Below, one piece after another: positions 10,394-22,740 of a stretch of 64,000 bases of DNA. The notes under the pieces were generated by a model. That model did not search any database and was not told where the DNA came from. It saw only the letters and a program-made list of their open reading frames with translations. The translations under genes and the position numbers were made by a program. Each line of letters begins with the position of its first letter. The first letter of the stretch is position 1. The stretch comes from Termitomyces sp. T153 (lineage: Eukaryota; Basidiomycota; Agaricomycetes; Agaricales; Lyophyllaceae), in NCBI GenBank assembly GCA_018296165.2, contig JACKQL020000004.1:1178001-1242000 (forward strand), read 5' to 3'.

Positions 10394-10991
10394 GGGGTGG
10401 AAGTTGAGGCTGTTCAGAAGAGGAAGGAGCCAAGGGCGCTGGCACAGTGCATGTGGGGGATGGCAGTGTTGTACTTGTCAAGGTGGGACCAGCAGGTGTC
10501 AGCAGGGAGTGGCATGCATGCAGGACTCACTCAGCTGGATGCTGGGACAGTGCCTGCTCGCAATCTCCCACTACCAGATGTGCTGCAGATTGGCACAGGG
10601 TCCATGGCAGGCAGTGGGGCCCACAAGGGCAATGCAGGCAATGACAATGAGCAGTGGGCATCTGGCCATGTAGGATGCAATAAATATATCAAATATTCTC
10701 TTAATGTTTGTTTCATAGAACAATAAATTTTTCCATGTTTTATCTGAAGAAAAAATCCTCAAAATATTTGAAATGTTCTCCATGAGTTTCTTGAGAAACA
10801 TGTGATATGTTTTAGCACATGTTTCTCAAAAAACCTTTGTTGTGTTCTTAGTGTTGTATCTTGAGAAACACTCTGTATTCTTCTCAAGAAACACATGTCA
10901 GCATAATGTACAATACTTCTCAAGAAACATGCAGTAAAAAAATGTTATAATATTATACAGAAACAATTTATAGAAACACATGTTGTGTCAC

Positions 10992-12159
10992 TCAGCATGC
11001 AACCGTCAATTTGCTCATCAAGACACTTAATATGTAGTACTGAGTCAGTGATATATAGTACAAAATTATAGATTTCCAAGAAACAGAATGACAACAGCTT
11101 GAGTCAAGAAAAATGAGGGCTAAATCAGCAGGACAGACAGGGCATTGACTTACAAGGAAAATACCAAAATCAATCCAATCTACAAGCCTCTCAAATTTGA
11201 ATTTGCTGGCCATGGACAGCATGCAGAATGCTATATGGTTGGTGATGAGCAGATCAAGATTTTGTGTGGCCCAAGTGCTGTGCAACTATCTGGGATGGCA
11301 TCATTGTGCATGTCTAGTTGATGCTTGATTGGTTGGATGGTGTTGTTAAGGGGGGTTCATCAACAACAATGAGTTCCTGTGTCTGGTTGAGGATCAGTTG
11401 GTCATCATTGCACTCCAGTTTGAAGACACAAGACAGAGACTCACAAGCCTGAAGCTTGTTAATTCCATGTAGTCATAGAAAAATCTCAGCACTGACCTGT
11501 GACAGATGGATGGAAATGGTGGACCCTAGGCAGATGTTATCATACAGGATCTCAAAATTAGGCATCATGGTCAGCTCTGTGCTGGTGTATTGGAGCTGAA
11601 AGATTGGCATTGTGATGGGGTTATGAGAAAGAATGTGCATTTGTGATTGTTTGGCTACCCTAACTCTAGATTAGATTTATTTGCCTTGAGCCTTGGTAAA
11701 TCCTAGCCAGTTTCTTCCTTACTCTGAGCACTTCTCTCATCAAGCAGTCCAACTTGGAATCTGGTGGGTGCCTCTAAAACCCTTGGGCAGATCACAGGCT
11801 ATGCAACTTGTCATCAGGCAATGGAGTTTTGAACTCATGTTTTGTTCACTCTCATTTTCTGCAAGTACATGCAAATTCTTTGGTGGAACAGAAGTGGTGT
11901 AGTTGTCACTAAAAAGATATCATTTGATGACAAACTCCTCTTCAACTTCTTTCACTGATTCTCCACTGCAACAGTGGTGGAGTGCTGATGCAACCCCACT
12001 GTGACCACTGCTACATTGACTTCTCCCAAACTGGAACAAAAAGCTTGGGACAGCCTGAAATGTGATTGAAAGAGTCCTCTGTACAATATCCCCACTGGCA
12101 ATAAGCACTACATCATCATGAAAGATCATATCCTTGGCTCTATGTCTCCTATTGGACAT
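10992..12159 (-). pseudogene. Unidentified decayed multi-exon region
   Basis: On the minus strand, readable segments follow one another: HDDVVLIASGDIVQRTLSI (about 12100), then FQLQYTSTELTMMPNFEILY (about 11580), CVFKLECNDDQLIL (about 11430) and HSTWATQNLDLLITNH (about 11280). Possible GTAAGT donors and stops lie between them. This looks like a former intron-bearing gene, now decayed. I cannot name the family. CpG depletion matches the surrounding block. Confidence 0.3.
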
Positions 12160-12323
12160 TCTACACAGTGTTTCAAGGCATTCTGCCTAACAACAAAGGG
12201 CCTCATCTTGGTAGAACTCTTTTCTGATGTTGAAATTCAATCTGAAGTGCAATTCCTAAGCTTTCAATCTATGCTTTTCTGACTTTCAGAAGCTAGGCTG
12301 CTGTCTGATCTCCATCAATCTCG

Positions 12324-14026
12324 ATGATCAAGAAGGACACCTCCTTGATGATTACATTGAACTCCTTGTCAGCTACCATCAATATTCAACCTTTCTCATT
12401 CAATATCAATATCATGTCTCATGGCATTATGAATCCTATGATCATTGCATCTGGGTCAGACCACCTATTCACAACATTAGGCCAGCAATCTGTTGGGTAT
12501 GTCATGAAGAAAACAAATGATCCAAAGTCCACTTTTACAAAACTGGAGAAAGGTGGATGTTGGTTCACAATGCAGTTCCAGCTTCCTATTGGAGAAAAGA
12601 TCTATGGTTTAGGGGAGAGGTTTGGACCTTTCATAAAGAATGGACAGGTGAGCAAGTTATATAGAATTTGGTCACATATGATTGATGTTTTATGCTGAGC
12701 ATGGAAATATGGGATGAGGATGGAGGTACCTCATCTGAACAAGCCTACAAAAATGTTCCATTCTTCCTTAGCTCTCACGGATATGGAATTTCTGTACTGT
12801 ATCCCAGACTTGTGAGTTTTGAAGTCCAAAGTAAAAGTACATTGACTTCTTTGCACTATGTGATACAAGGATAGATCAGGGTGATTGATGGTTACATAGG
12901 AATGACCAGAGTCAACATTGCTATCCCTTCCAAATTGTTGTCCATGTATATCATCCAGGGACCTTTGCCAAAAGACATCATTCAGCAATACACTTTACTG
13001 ATGGGTCAACCTGCACTTCCATCAGTGTGGTCCTTTGGACTTTGGCTTTCAACATGCTTCACTACAGACTATGACAAAACCACTGTCAATTCATTCCTTG
13101 AAGGAATGGACAAACAGGACATATCTGTTGATGTCTTCCACTATGACTGCTTCTGGCAAAAAGCATTCCATTGGTGTGACTACATCTTTGATGAAGTCTA
13201 CTTTCCAGATCCTGATGTGCAACTTGCCAGGCTCAAGGCTCAAGGATATCATGTAACATGTATTTTATATGGTTCTTTCCTGTCTCTCACTTTCTGCCTA
13301 GATTTCTGTTTGGCTCAACCCATACATTGCACAAGAAAGTGAGATTTTTTCAGAGGGCACAACCAATGGTTACTTCATTTGAAAGAGTGATGGCAGCATT
13401 TGGCAAACCGATTTTTGGGTAGGTGACCCTTGCCCAATAGATTTCTGATTCTCACTTATCCCTCTTGTTCAGCAAGCTGGAATGGCAATTATCAACTTTG
13501 CTAACCCTGCTGCTTGCAAGTGGTACCAAGCAAAACTGGAAGCCTTAATCAACCTTGGAATAGATTGTTTCAAGGTAAGTCAGCCATCTGTTAGTCAGGA
13601 AGCTGCCAAAATTATCATTGAAGACCAATTTTGCTAAACAATTTCCAACTGGAGATACAGTGTACTATGATGGTAGTCCCAAATGAAAGCTGGTTTGGTG
13701 TTTTGGATGGGAATCTGCATAAAGGTCCTGTTTTCATGACAGAAACACATGACTTTTTCAGCCTTCCACTATTGCTCAGACCAGGTGCAGTTATTGTGCT
13801 CCATGATGATGTACCAAGAGGATCAGAGGGTTATAGACATGCGGTGTATGATTATTCCAAGGAAGTCACTATTCTTGTGAATTTGGCCAGTAGTGCTACT
13901 GTTGATCTCCTTGTCGAGGTGCCAGACAGCAACAACCTTGGTTCATTTGTTGCTTTTCTCACAATCCAAGGAGACAAGATGACAGGTTCTATGAAGGCTG
14001 TGGCTGGTGCACTCAAAGGACAATAG
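12324..14026 (+). pseudogene. GH31 alpha-xylosidase/alpha-glucosidase relic
   Basis: GH31 enzymes release alpha-linked xylose or glucose. The segments match the family in order: EKIYGLGERFGPFIKNGQ (12590-12645), EIWDEDGGTSSEQAYKNVPF (12700-12760), LPSVWSFGLWLS (13015), FHYDCFWQKAFHWCD (13130-13185), FPDPDVQLARLKAQGY, then IWQTDFW, CKWYQAKLEAL and GIDCFK. The C-terminal domain follows (ETHDFFSLPLLLRPGA, 13740). Introns remain, for example GTGAGC near 12649 and GTAAGT at 13576, so this is not a retrocopy. Several frame changes and stops occur. A TGA at 13379 sits where sense is expected. The segment carrying the catalytic KTDFGE region up to the C-terminal domain is missing, so the nucleophile is deleted. 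It may be a resident gene decayed inside the silenced block, or a captured fragment. Confidence 0.8.
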
Positions 14027-14143
14027 AAAGTGAAGAAAGTGAAGAGCAATGGAACTTCTGATGAGCTAGTGGTAGCAGATGGTGCAATGAGTTTGTCATG
14101 GACTGAATGAAGATGATGGTTGAATATCTCTGTTACTTCACTG

Positions 14144-15412
14144 CTAACTTGTGCTGATATGATAAAAGGTTAATGACTGCAGGCCAATATTAAGTTCAGG
14201 GCCAGTCTTACCACCAATGCTGGTGTCTGTAATATCAACTGGACTATCATGGATTAAAACCATGACATGCTCAGCCACTACTGGAGCAGCTGATTCAGCT
14301 GACTGTACTGAGGGGTGTACTGAGGGGCCTGCATTAGCAGAAGTCCCAGCATGAGTGGCAACAGTGTCAACCATATAGCATCAGTATCAGTTGAGGCAGT
14401 AGTTATTGCATCATCCATTGCTTCATCTCGAGTGATCTGTGTTGCCACAACAGGAGTGTCACTAGTTGATTGGGTGTTACCTGAAGCTTCTGCATCTGCA
14501 GCTGCCTTGGAGAGCAGTTTCTCTTCTTCTGCTTGAACCAAATTAGCGGCCTTGTCTTTGAGTTCAACCTTCCCTGAACTTCAACTGCTTCCCCTCCTTG
14601 TTTCATTTGATTGCTTCCATAGCTGATGGTAACAATGCCAAGATAATATGTTTTGTGAGCCTCATTAATCTTTCTGCTACAAAATCTCCATGAACAATTT
14701 TGACTTCATGTGCCCACCATTGCCCAGCAAGAAGCAGATCCAGCTCACAACTGACTCAATTGCTGGATCCAGATGGGGGCTCAACTCAGATAGCAGCAGA
14801 AAATCCTCTCTGAGTAACTCTACAATGCTGGAGAAATCCTCAATCAAGGTTGATGACAGCCCCTGCAGGAACCTTGAGATGGATCATTTTCATGCCACCT
14901 GGGCCACAAGCATGCAATTTTTATCTCTTCACCTTCTCCATTCATGAGTTCAATGGATGTTTTGACAATTACCTTCCTGACACCCAGAGGAGTAGAAATT
15001 AACCAGGGGGCACCTTTCATAAGAGTAAGAGGAAGGACTGCCATCCACAGCCTGACCAGGAAGTTGTGAGGCTCAAAATATTCAGGGTTGGTGTCATTTT
15101 TGTTGTGAGTGATGAGGAAAGACATCTGCCCTGACTTTATAAGGGGTTTCAAGGAGATCATTGGTCAGACAAAATGTAGAGCCACTTTGAGTGCAGTAAA
15201 TGCAGCATTGAGTTCAACAGCCTCAGGCTTAGTTCTCTCTTCCTCACTCCTTCCATGATCCTTTTGATTGAACCCATCAAGGCCTGACAAGTATCCAGGA
15301 TAGTCTCAAACCTGCCTGCTTTGTAGAAAGCAAGGAGTTCAATTGTGTTCAGTATTTGAGATGTGGTTCTTTCTGCAATGTGAAATTGAGCTATCAGAGA
15401 AGACCAGAACAA
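14144..15412 (-). pseudogene. Unidentified decayed coding region
   Basis: Adjacent minus-strand frames read as protein: AQFHIAERTTSQILNTIEL and LLAFYKAGRFETILDTCQAL (15412-15180), EYFEPHNFLVRLWMAVLPL (15080), ALLPSAMEAIK (14620), then a lysine/glutamate-rich stretch and an alanine/threonine/serine-rich stretch to about 14144. Stops and frame changes interrupt them. No family is recognised. The strand agrees with the Tnp2-like transposase remnant upstream (17442-19049), so it could be the companion gene of that DNA transposon; this is only inference. Confidence 0.25.
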
Positions 15413-16469
15413 GTGTGCAAAAACAATTCACCATCAACAAGCAAGGCACTATAAACACCCAACACAAGACTGTAATATACAAAAGAAGAAGGTATTTCAT
15501 CTAATAACAAAGCATCAGATCAAACCTGAAGTAGTTACTGGGAGAACTCACCAAAACCCTTCATGAGAAGATGCTTGACCATGAGTTCTATGAGGGTTGC
15601 TGATGTTTTGGTGACCTGTGCTTGTGGTAAATTGAGAAACAGAAAAGAATTAAAAGCTTAGATTAATAAACTTACACAAAATGACAAAAAGGAACAATCT
15701 TTCACCATAGATCACAGTGCACAATTCTCAATGTTCAATACAATTAAGTAGTTTTTCCCTCCCTTTTTCCTTTTATCAGCCTGTGGTATATGAGAAAACT
15801 GAAGAAATATAAGCAAAAAGAGGACTGACCTTTCAGCAATCATGCCTATCATAGATCCCCTCCTCCCCATCAATCTCCCTAATCACCTTCACACTCCAAG
15901 AGACCCAGACACACTTGATCCAGTCAGTACATTTGTTCCTCTTTACTTGACCAAAGCATTACTCACTAATGGCAAGGCATTTGACAAATGTCCCATCACC
16001 TTGAGTTCCCTTTGAAAGTGCACCCCCAACACTTCTCCCACAGATGAGCCACAAACTTTGCAGCATGAACATTGTCAGCAGATCAAATGCACACATTGGT
16101 GTTGTGCTGGATAGAGGCCTGAAATCAAATCAAAAGATACTCAAAGCAAAAGACCATACACAAATCTGTTGGCTCTTCTCCAGCTCAAGGATGGGGTATC
16201 CTTTGAGTTGAGACTTGCTTGGGCAAAAGATGAGGTGGCACATTGGGATCTTGAAGGACTTGGCATGCCTTGGCATATTGACAGTGTAGACAATGCTAGA
16301 GAAGTGTTAGGTAAGTCAAAAGAAGGAAATAGAATGACTTACTTGTCAGAGATGGTGGTTTGAGTGAAGGAGACAGTCGAGGAACCAGATGCCTTAAATA
16401 CAACAGAGCAATGGGGTCTTCTGAAGAATCAGAACTTGGAATATTATCCCAGAGCTCAGACAATCATAA
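15413..16469. other. AT-rich, CpG-poor DNA, no gene seen
   Basis: No recognisable coding segment longer than about 60 codons is present. A short plus frame at 16169-16363 (KDGVSFELRLAWAKDEVAHW) matches nothing I know. It probably belongs to decayed transposon DNA. Confidence 0.4.
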
Positions 16470-17135
16470 GAGTGAGTGAGTTTGGGTGAACCCAGGTGTC
16501 ATGAGTAAGGGATAATGCCTGGGTGAACTCAGAGCTCATCAATGGTGGTATTTGACACACAGAAGAGACTGTCTTGTTCCCAAGGCACCTTACAGGTGTA
16601 CATCAAGCCACATGCCTTGAAAGTCACTCAGCAAAGGAGGAAATTTGAGAGTTGGGGTTCCCAAACTCAAAACTTGAGAGGGAGTGTGAGTGAGTTTGGA
16701 TGTATCCAGAACTCATGAGGGAAGAATAGAGCTTGGGGGAACTGAGCCCAAGTCCAGTCCTACTTTGATGGAGTTTGATGATTATGTAATTCATCCATGG
16801 AAAACATGATGAGCATCAAGCAAGTGGGTGTGATCTGCAAGCAATATATTGGAAAAATAGATCTTCAAGGTAGCATCATGGTGATACACATGCCTTAGTC
16901 CATCAAGGCTATGCCATAGAGAGATCCCTAAGATTGCTCAGCACAACAGGAGTTTGAGTTGAGCCAAGAACTAGAACCAAGTGATCACAAGTTTGGGTTG
17001 GACCCAGAACTTCACAGGCAGTGGTAGAGTTTGGATGAAATCAGAAGTGATCCAGAAGTCAATGAGCTTGGGTGAACCCAGAACTCATGAGGGAGGAACA
17101 GAGCTTGGGTGAACCCAGAGCTCATGGTCATTTTC
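16470..17135. repeat. Dispersed short repeat GAGTTTGGGTGAACCCAG
   Basis: At least six imperfect copies of a 25-30-bp phrase, GAGYTTGGGTGAACCCAGA followed by ACTCATGAG, occur at about 16476, 16508, 16687, 16990, 17028, 17067 and 17103. They alternate with unique sequence. The phrase contains the short inverted repeat TGGGT/ACCCA. No coding is seen. Confidence 0.6.
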
Positions 17136-17441
17136 AACAAGTCAAAGTCTGACTTGACTGGTGTTTGATTCTTACATAACCCATCATGGGAATGTGCTCA
17201 GCAATAAGCAGAGTCATAGATAAGATTATGTATGAGTGTGTTGAGTGACAAAGACTACATTTTTGTAGGGACAATGGTCAAGTATCAGAAATGATAAATG
17301 TGAACAAGATTGATTTATTTGAGAGCCAAACTATAATAGTAAATGAGTTCTGTAACTGACAGACAGTAAGTGCAAACAAGACTACTATCATCTGTGGACT
17401 ACATGTATTTAGACTTGGTGCCACAAGTTGTTTAGATCTGA

Positions 17442-19049
17442 TCAACATAAAGAGACTAGATCAAAATGAGTGAGTTTATTGATCTTGAGCTTGGAGAAAA
17501 TATAAACATGTCTCAGTGATATAACCACCCAGTTGTCCTCCCATTTCAACCTTGCTGTATGAGCTTCAATGTCTGAAATCATCATGGCTCTAAGCCATGG
17601 GTCCAATTCAGTACTCCAAATGCTTGCTCCCAATTTATTTTGCATAAAGGTCAAAAGAGAATGAAGTTGAGGGCTTCAGATGATACTCAACAATCCATGT
17701 GCCATGAAGAGTTTGATTGTCCCTCACTACAGGAAACTCAAGAATGTTCTCAATCATAAATGGGGAGAGACATTTCACAAGAAGACAAAGCTGTTGCCCT
17801 TGTGCTTCTCACAAGAAGTGTATGACAAGCCAAAGTGATGGATTTGAGATCTAATGACCACTTTCCAGGGAATTTTGTGATATGGCTTGGCACGTTTGAT
17901 TGCCAGACCATATCCTTTGGGAAGTGGGGTTAATTTCCCTTTTAGAGTATTGTTGTCATCATTGTTTACTTCAGTCCTGTCAAACAAAATGAGGGTAAAA
18001 GCATTGTCCTCTTCAGTTGCCAGGATCCCATGAGTCTGTGGTCAAATGAGAGTCTGAAACATGGACTCATATTCTTGATGATGTTGGGGCAGGCCTGTTT
18101 CAGGAAGAGCCCTCTTACACTAGATGTCCAATGCCAAGTGCACACAATTGTCTCTTCATATTCACCTAAATTGTGTGTTATTGATTGAAGCCAAATAAAT
18201 ATGTTGGTCTTACCTTGTAATTCATTGACATTCACTGCAATTGCCCAATTGCATGCTCAAAAGGAAAGGCCCACCAGCCTGAAGCAGGACCAAATAATTT
18301 GAGGAAATCAGGAATGTGGAAGGCCATGTGATGATTGGGGACATATTCTTAGAATGGAAAGAGGTGAGCAAGCTCTTTTCAATACTCAGTCATGAGCTCC
18401 AAATAATGCATGCTCTATGATTCATGCTAGTCACTTGAGAAGTTGCCACTTGGACAGCCAAAGGAAGCAGCATTGTCAGATGCAGGAGATTTATCTTTTG
18501 TTCACTATCCCACCATAAGCAGGTCAAAGATATGGGAAGATTTACACAGCTGACTATCTGCCATTGATCCACCTTGAGCTTGGGCCCACTTGATAAGAGA
18601 GTTGTTGGGACTGAAGTCACCCAGGAAGGTCTGATAATATCTTTGAGGTCAGCCCAGATAGTCTCCATTTCATCTTCTGAGAAGATTTCCCCATGAAACA
18701 ATGTGACATTGTGTTCTGGTTGCTGAAGTTGCTAGTAGAACAATCTAAGTCAACATTGTTCATACACATTGACTGATTTATACATACCCAGAGAAGGATT
18801 GCACAAGCATAGTCCTCTCTAATACCTTATCTCCCAGTGATAGTTAAGTACCTAATCCTATTGCCATACAAACCAGGGCTTCTTTCTCCATCTCTTGACT
18901 GCTTTATCAAAAGCCAAGCCTTCAGTGCTGAAATTGATGGGCTGTTGAAGCCACTGGCAAAATGTATATACATCATTGAAAACCCTCAGCTCAGTCTCTG
19001 AATCTAGCTCGGGATTGGCTTCATTGTACTGAATATTCACTACAGTCAA
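17442..19049 (-). pseudogene. Tnp2-like (CACTA-type) transposase remnant
   Basis: Minus-strand segments match the C-terminal half of the basidiomycete Tnp2-like transposase family as I recall it. They are: a conserved lead segment (18701-18630, MFHGEIFSEDEMETIWADLK, then IIRPSWVTSVPTTL); GPKLKVDQW (about 18585); LPISLTCLWW (about 18530); LLHLTMLLPLAVQVATSQVT; a PNHH-like ITWPSTF stretch (about 18320); GWW-like AGGPFLLSM; then KIPWKVVI and GLSYTSCEKHKGNS (17860-17780); and the tail IWSTELDPWLRAMMISDIEAH (17620). Stops and frameshifts are many. The family moves DNA by cut and paste. Terminal inverted repeats were not found. The gypsy element begins directly to its right in opposite orientation. 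Confidence 0.65.
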
Positions 19050-19591
19050 CTTTGCTGGAGCTCTCTTCTTGGTCTCCTACCACCAGGGATTCCTATAGAT
19101 GTGGATGTGGCCTGACAACTCTGCGTGGCCCTGCTATTATGCCAGAGATGCAAGAAGCCTGGGCACTTTGCATAGCACTGTACCCTGGGCCTGGAGGTCT
19201 GCTACCTTTTTGCAGCAGAGCAGGAGGAACTTCTCCTGCAGCTCCTGGCCACAAAAGACACCGCTGGAGCTCCATTGCTGGACAAGCCCTCATTGGAGTT
19301 GACCCTGGAGGAAGCCAATGTGAGCACCTCACCTCCAGAGCTAGAGGGGGATTTTTAGTCGAGCAATGGATGAGGTGTATGCCTCTATTGCTAGGTGCTA
19401 ACAGGTTCTCTTGTCTGTCAATAGAAAATGAAACTGCCTTTTCCGATGCCCTTCATTCTGAGATAGAAGAACTTCAAAGCCCCCTTCCAGACATACAAAC
19501 ACTAACTCCAGAGCCCTCACCAAGCTCTCCAACACCTCCAAAGGTCTGACAGCACAGCCCCACTTGGGTGCACTGAATGCTCTGACAGTAC

Positions 19592-19927
19592 ATGATGGCC
19601 TCTGGCTCATTGGCCCATTCCTTGCGCCTTGATGTGGAGATCAAGACAATGAACACCCAGCAAAACTGCAGAGTTGCAGCTCTCCTGGACAGTGGAGCAA
19701 CAGGACTTTTCTTGGACTCAGAGTTTGTCAAATGCCACAGCCTGACTATGCAGCCCCTTCCCAAGCCCATTCCTGTCTACAACATTGACAGAATGCCCAA
19801 CAAAGCTGGTGCAATTAGCTCCGTGGTCAACCTGGTTCTCCGCTATTGGAACCATGCAGAGTGCGCCATATTTGCTGTCACCAGCTTAGGAAGGCAAGAC
19901 ATGATCCTTGGATTTACGTGGCTCTGA
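19592..19927 (+). pseudogene. Gypsy aspartic protease domain
   Basis: The frame contains ALLDSGATGLFLDSEFVK, the D-S-G active-site motif of retropepsins. It is followed by PIPVYNIDRMPNKAGAI, VLRYWNHAECAIFAVTSLG and QDMILGFTWL, then a stop, after which EHNPKVNW continues. The catalytic Asp is present. The enzyme would process the gag-pol polyprotein. Confidence 0.85.
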
Positions 19928-20275
19928 GAGCATAACCCCAAGGTCAATTGGACCAAAGGGGAGGTGACCATGAGTAGATGCCCCAGGAAGTGCTCTGCCT
20001 GCACCGCAGAGGCCAGGGCAGAGTGTTGGACTCAAGTCTAAGAGCATGCAGCTATCCAAGCATGTTGTGCTGGCCCTCTCCCCTTTGCTGATCTAGACCT
20101 CCTGGACCCCCTGCCTCTGGCATTCCCTCATAGGGAGGCCCTCTATGAGGATTATTGGAGCAATTGTGGAGCCCCAGAGGAGTGTGGAGAGGAGTTTGGT
20201 GGTATATGTGAACCAGAGCTCCCAGATAAAGCAATAGAGGCGGGGAATCAAATTTATGTTACTACTGTCCACCCA

Positions 20276-21748
20276 TTGCTCTCTGTTGTGGAGATCAGGG
20301 CTAGCCAGACTACATCCCAGCGGCTGGCCAGGCCTTTTCCACCAACACCGCACCTCAAAAGTTCCAGAATGCAGTACCCTCCCTATTTGCATGCATTTGA
20401 GGACGTGTTCTCCAAGGCCTCCTTCAACTCACTTCTGGAGCACAAGAAGTGGGGCCATGCCATCAAACTGCTGCCCAACTCAGCACCCTCCTCCAGCTGT
20501 AAGGTCTACCCCCTTGTGCCCAGTGAGCAGGATGGGCTTGATGCCTTCCTCCAGGAGAACTTGGTCTCTAGTTGTATCTATCCATCCAAATCCCTGATGG
20601 CTTCTCTGGTCTTCTTCATCAAAAAGAAGGATGGCTCCCTTTGACTGGTATAGAACTATTGGGTACTCAACACCATGATGGTGAAGAATTGCTACCCTCT
20701 CCCCCTCATCTCTGAGCTCATCAACAACCTTCAGGGTGCACAATACTTCACTAAACTGGATGTCTGGCGGGGTTACAACAATGTGTGCATTCAGGAGGAA
20801 GACAAGTGGAAGGCAGCGTTCCGGACCAACTGCAGATTGTTTGAGTTACTCGTTATGTTCTTCAGTCTCACCAACAGCCCAGCCACCTTCCAGACCATGA
20901 TGAACAACATCTTCCGGGACCTCATTGTAGAGGGTGTAGTGTGCATATACCTCAATGACATCCTCATCTACACCAAAATGCTGGAGAAACACTATCAGAT
21001 CACTCATATTGTTCTGGAACACCTCTGCCAGCACCAGCTCTACCTCAAGCCAGAGAAGTGCAAGTTCAAACAAATCTGGATCAAGTACCTCAGCCTGATC
21101 ATCTCCCATGGAACTGCAGAGATGGACCTGGTGAAGGTAGCAGGTGTGGCAGAGTGGCCGGAGCCCCAGAATAAGAAGGAGGTACAGGCGTTTCTTGGTT
21201 TTGCAAACTTCTACTGGAGATTCATCCAGGACTTTTTGCATCATGCTTGCCCACTGTTTAACCTCACAGAAAAAGATGTTACATGGAGCTGGAGACCTCT
21301 GGAGCAAACAGCCTTTGACACTCTCAAGTATGCCATGACCTCCAGACTTGTTCTCCTCTTCCCAGACAACAACTCTCCCCTCCACATAGAGGCTGATAGC
21401 TCCAACTTTGCCACTGAGGTGGTGCTCTCACAGCAATCTCTGGAGGATGGGAAGTGGCACCTAGTGGCCTTTTACTCCAAAAGCCTGAATGTGGTGGAGT
21501 GGAACTATGAGATTCATGACAAGGAGATGTTGGCTATCGTCCAGTCATTTGAAGAGTGGTGGCACTTCCTGGAGGGTGCATGGCACAAGTTTGAGGTCTG
21601 GATGGATCACAAGAACCTTGAATACTTCCAGACAGCCAAAAAGCTCAATCACTGGCAGGCCCAATGGTCCCTCTACCTTGCCAACTTTGACTTCTCCTTG
21701 CACCACAAGCCTGGCCAGAGCATGGAGAAACCAGACTGCCTGTCTTAG
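20276..21748 (+). pseudogene. Gypsy reverse transcriptase and RNase H
   Basis: The N-terminal part (20276-20644) has YPPYLHAFEDVFSK and VFFIKKKDGSL. It ends in TGA where the family continues with an arginine. The long frame 20675-21748 then has CYPLPLISELI, FTKLDVWRGYNN, AAFRTNCRLFELLVMFF and the palm motif YLNDILIY. RNase H follows, with LHIEADSSNFA, EIHDKEMLAIVQ, VWMDHKNLEYF and LHHKPGQ. The expected palm motif is YLDD; the first Asp codon reads AAT at 20954-20956 after a C, which is what CG to CA change would give. Catalysis should be lost. Confidence 0.9.
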
Positions 21749-22039
21749 AGGGTGGACCACGGAATGGGGGAAGGGGATAACAGTAACATCATGCTCCTCT
21801 ACCCCAAATTGTTTGCAATCTGAGCCATGGAGGGCCTAGTTGTTGATGGAGCAGAGGTGGACATTCTTTGGGACATCCAATGGGGTAATAGGGATGGTTG
21901 ACAGGAGGAGCTTGTGGCACAGGCCACTCAGACGCTGAAGTTGGGGCATGCTACTGGTGTTAAGGCAGTCCATGCTGATGAATGGGCCCTCCGAGACAGA
22001 ATCCTGACCTTCTGAGACTATATCTACATCCCCAACATT

Positions 22040-22740
22040 CTGGAGCTCTGTCGGAGGATTGTGGAGCAACACCACAATTCCCACATTGCAGGGCACCCGA
22101 GGCAGTGGGAAACACTGGAGTTAGTATCATGGAACTACTGGTGGCCCCAGATGTCCTGGTACATTGGGTCCTACACTAGTACCTGCAATCTCTGCCTCCA
22201 GACCAAGCCCCAACACTGACTCTTCTATGAACAGTTACACCTGCTACTAGTGCCTGCAGAACAATGGAGCATAGCATCTGTAGACTTCATTGTAGAGCTC
22301 CCTGATGCCCATGGTTACAATGCGATCATGGTGGTAGTGGACCTGTATGGCAAGAGAGTGCACTTCATTCCAACCCACACCATCTGTTCTGCCATAGGCA
22401 CCATGAACCTGTACTGGAGGAATATCTGGAAGCTCCATGGCCTCTGCAATGCCTATGTCTCAGATCAGGGACCACAATTTGTAGTGGAGTTTACTCACAA
22501 GCTCTACCGACTGCTTGGAGTAAAGCTCCACACCACCACTGCCTACTATCCACAGTTCGACGGCTAGACAGAGCCTGTAAACCAGGAGTTGGAACAGTAT
22601 CTCCACCTCTTCTGCAACAAGTGCCAAGATGACTGGGACAAACTCCTCCCCAATGCCAAATTTCAGTATAACAACTATGTTCACGTGTCCACCCAATTTG
22701 ACCTGCATCCTCAGCTGATCCCATCAAAATATCACTGCAG
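22040..22740 (+). pseudogene. Gypsy integrase
   Basis: Zinc-binding HHCC: RIVEQHHNSHIAGHP with CNLCLQTK (22050-22210). The catalytic core keeps D in IASVDFIVEL, D in YVSDQGPQFV and the E region in NQELEQYLHLF. TGA and TAG stops interrupt at about 22218 and 22566. The frame runs straight into LTR-like sequence near 22720, so the C-terminal domain and the 5' third of the LTR are missing, which suggests a deletion. Confidence 0.85.
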
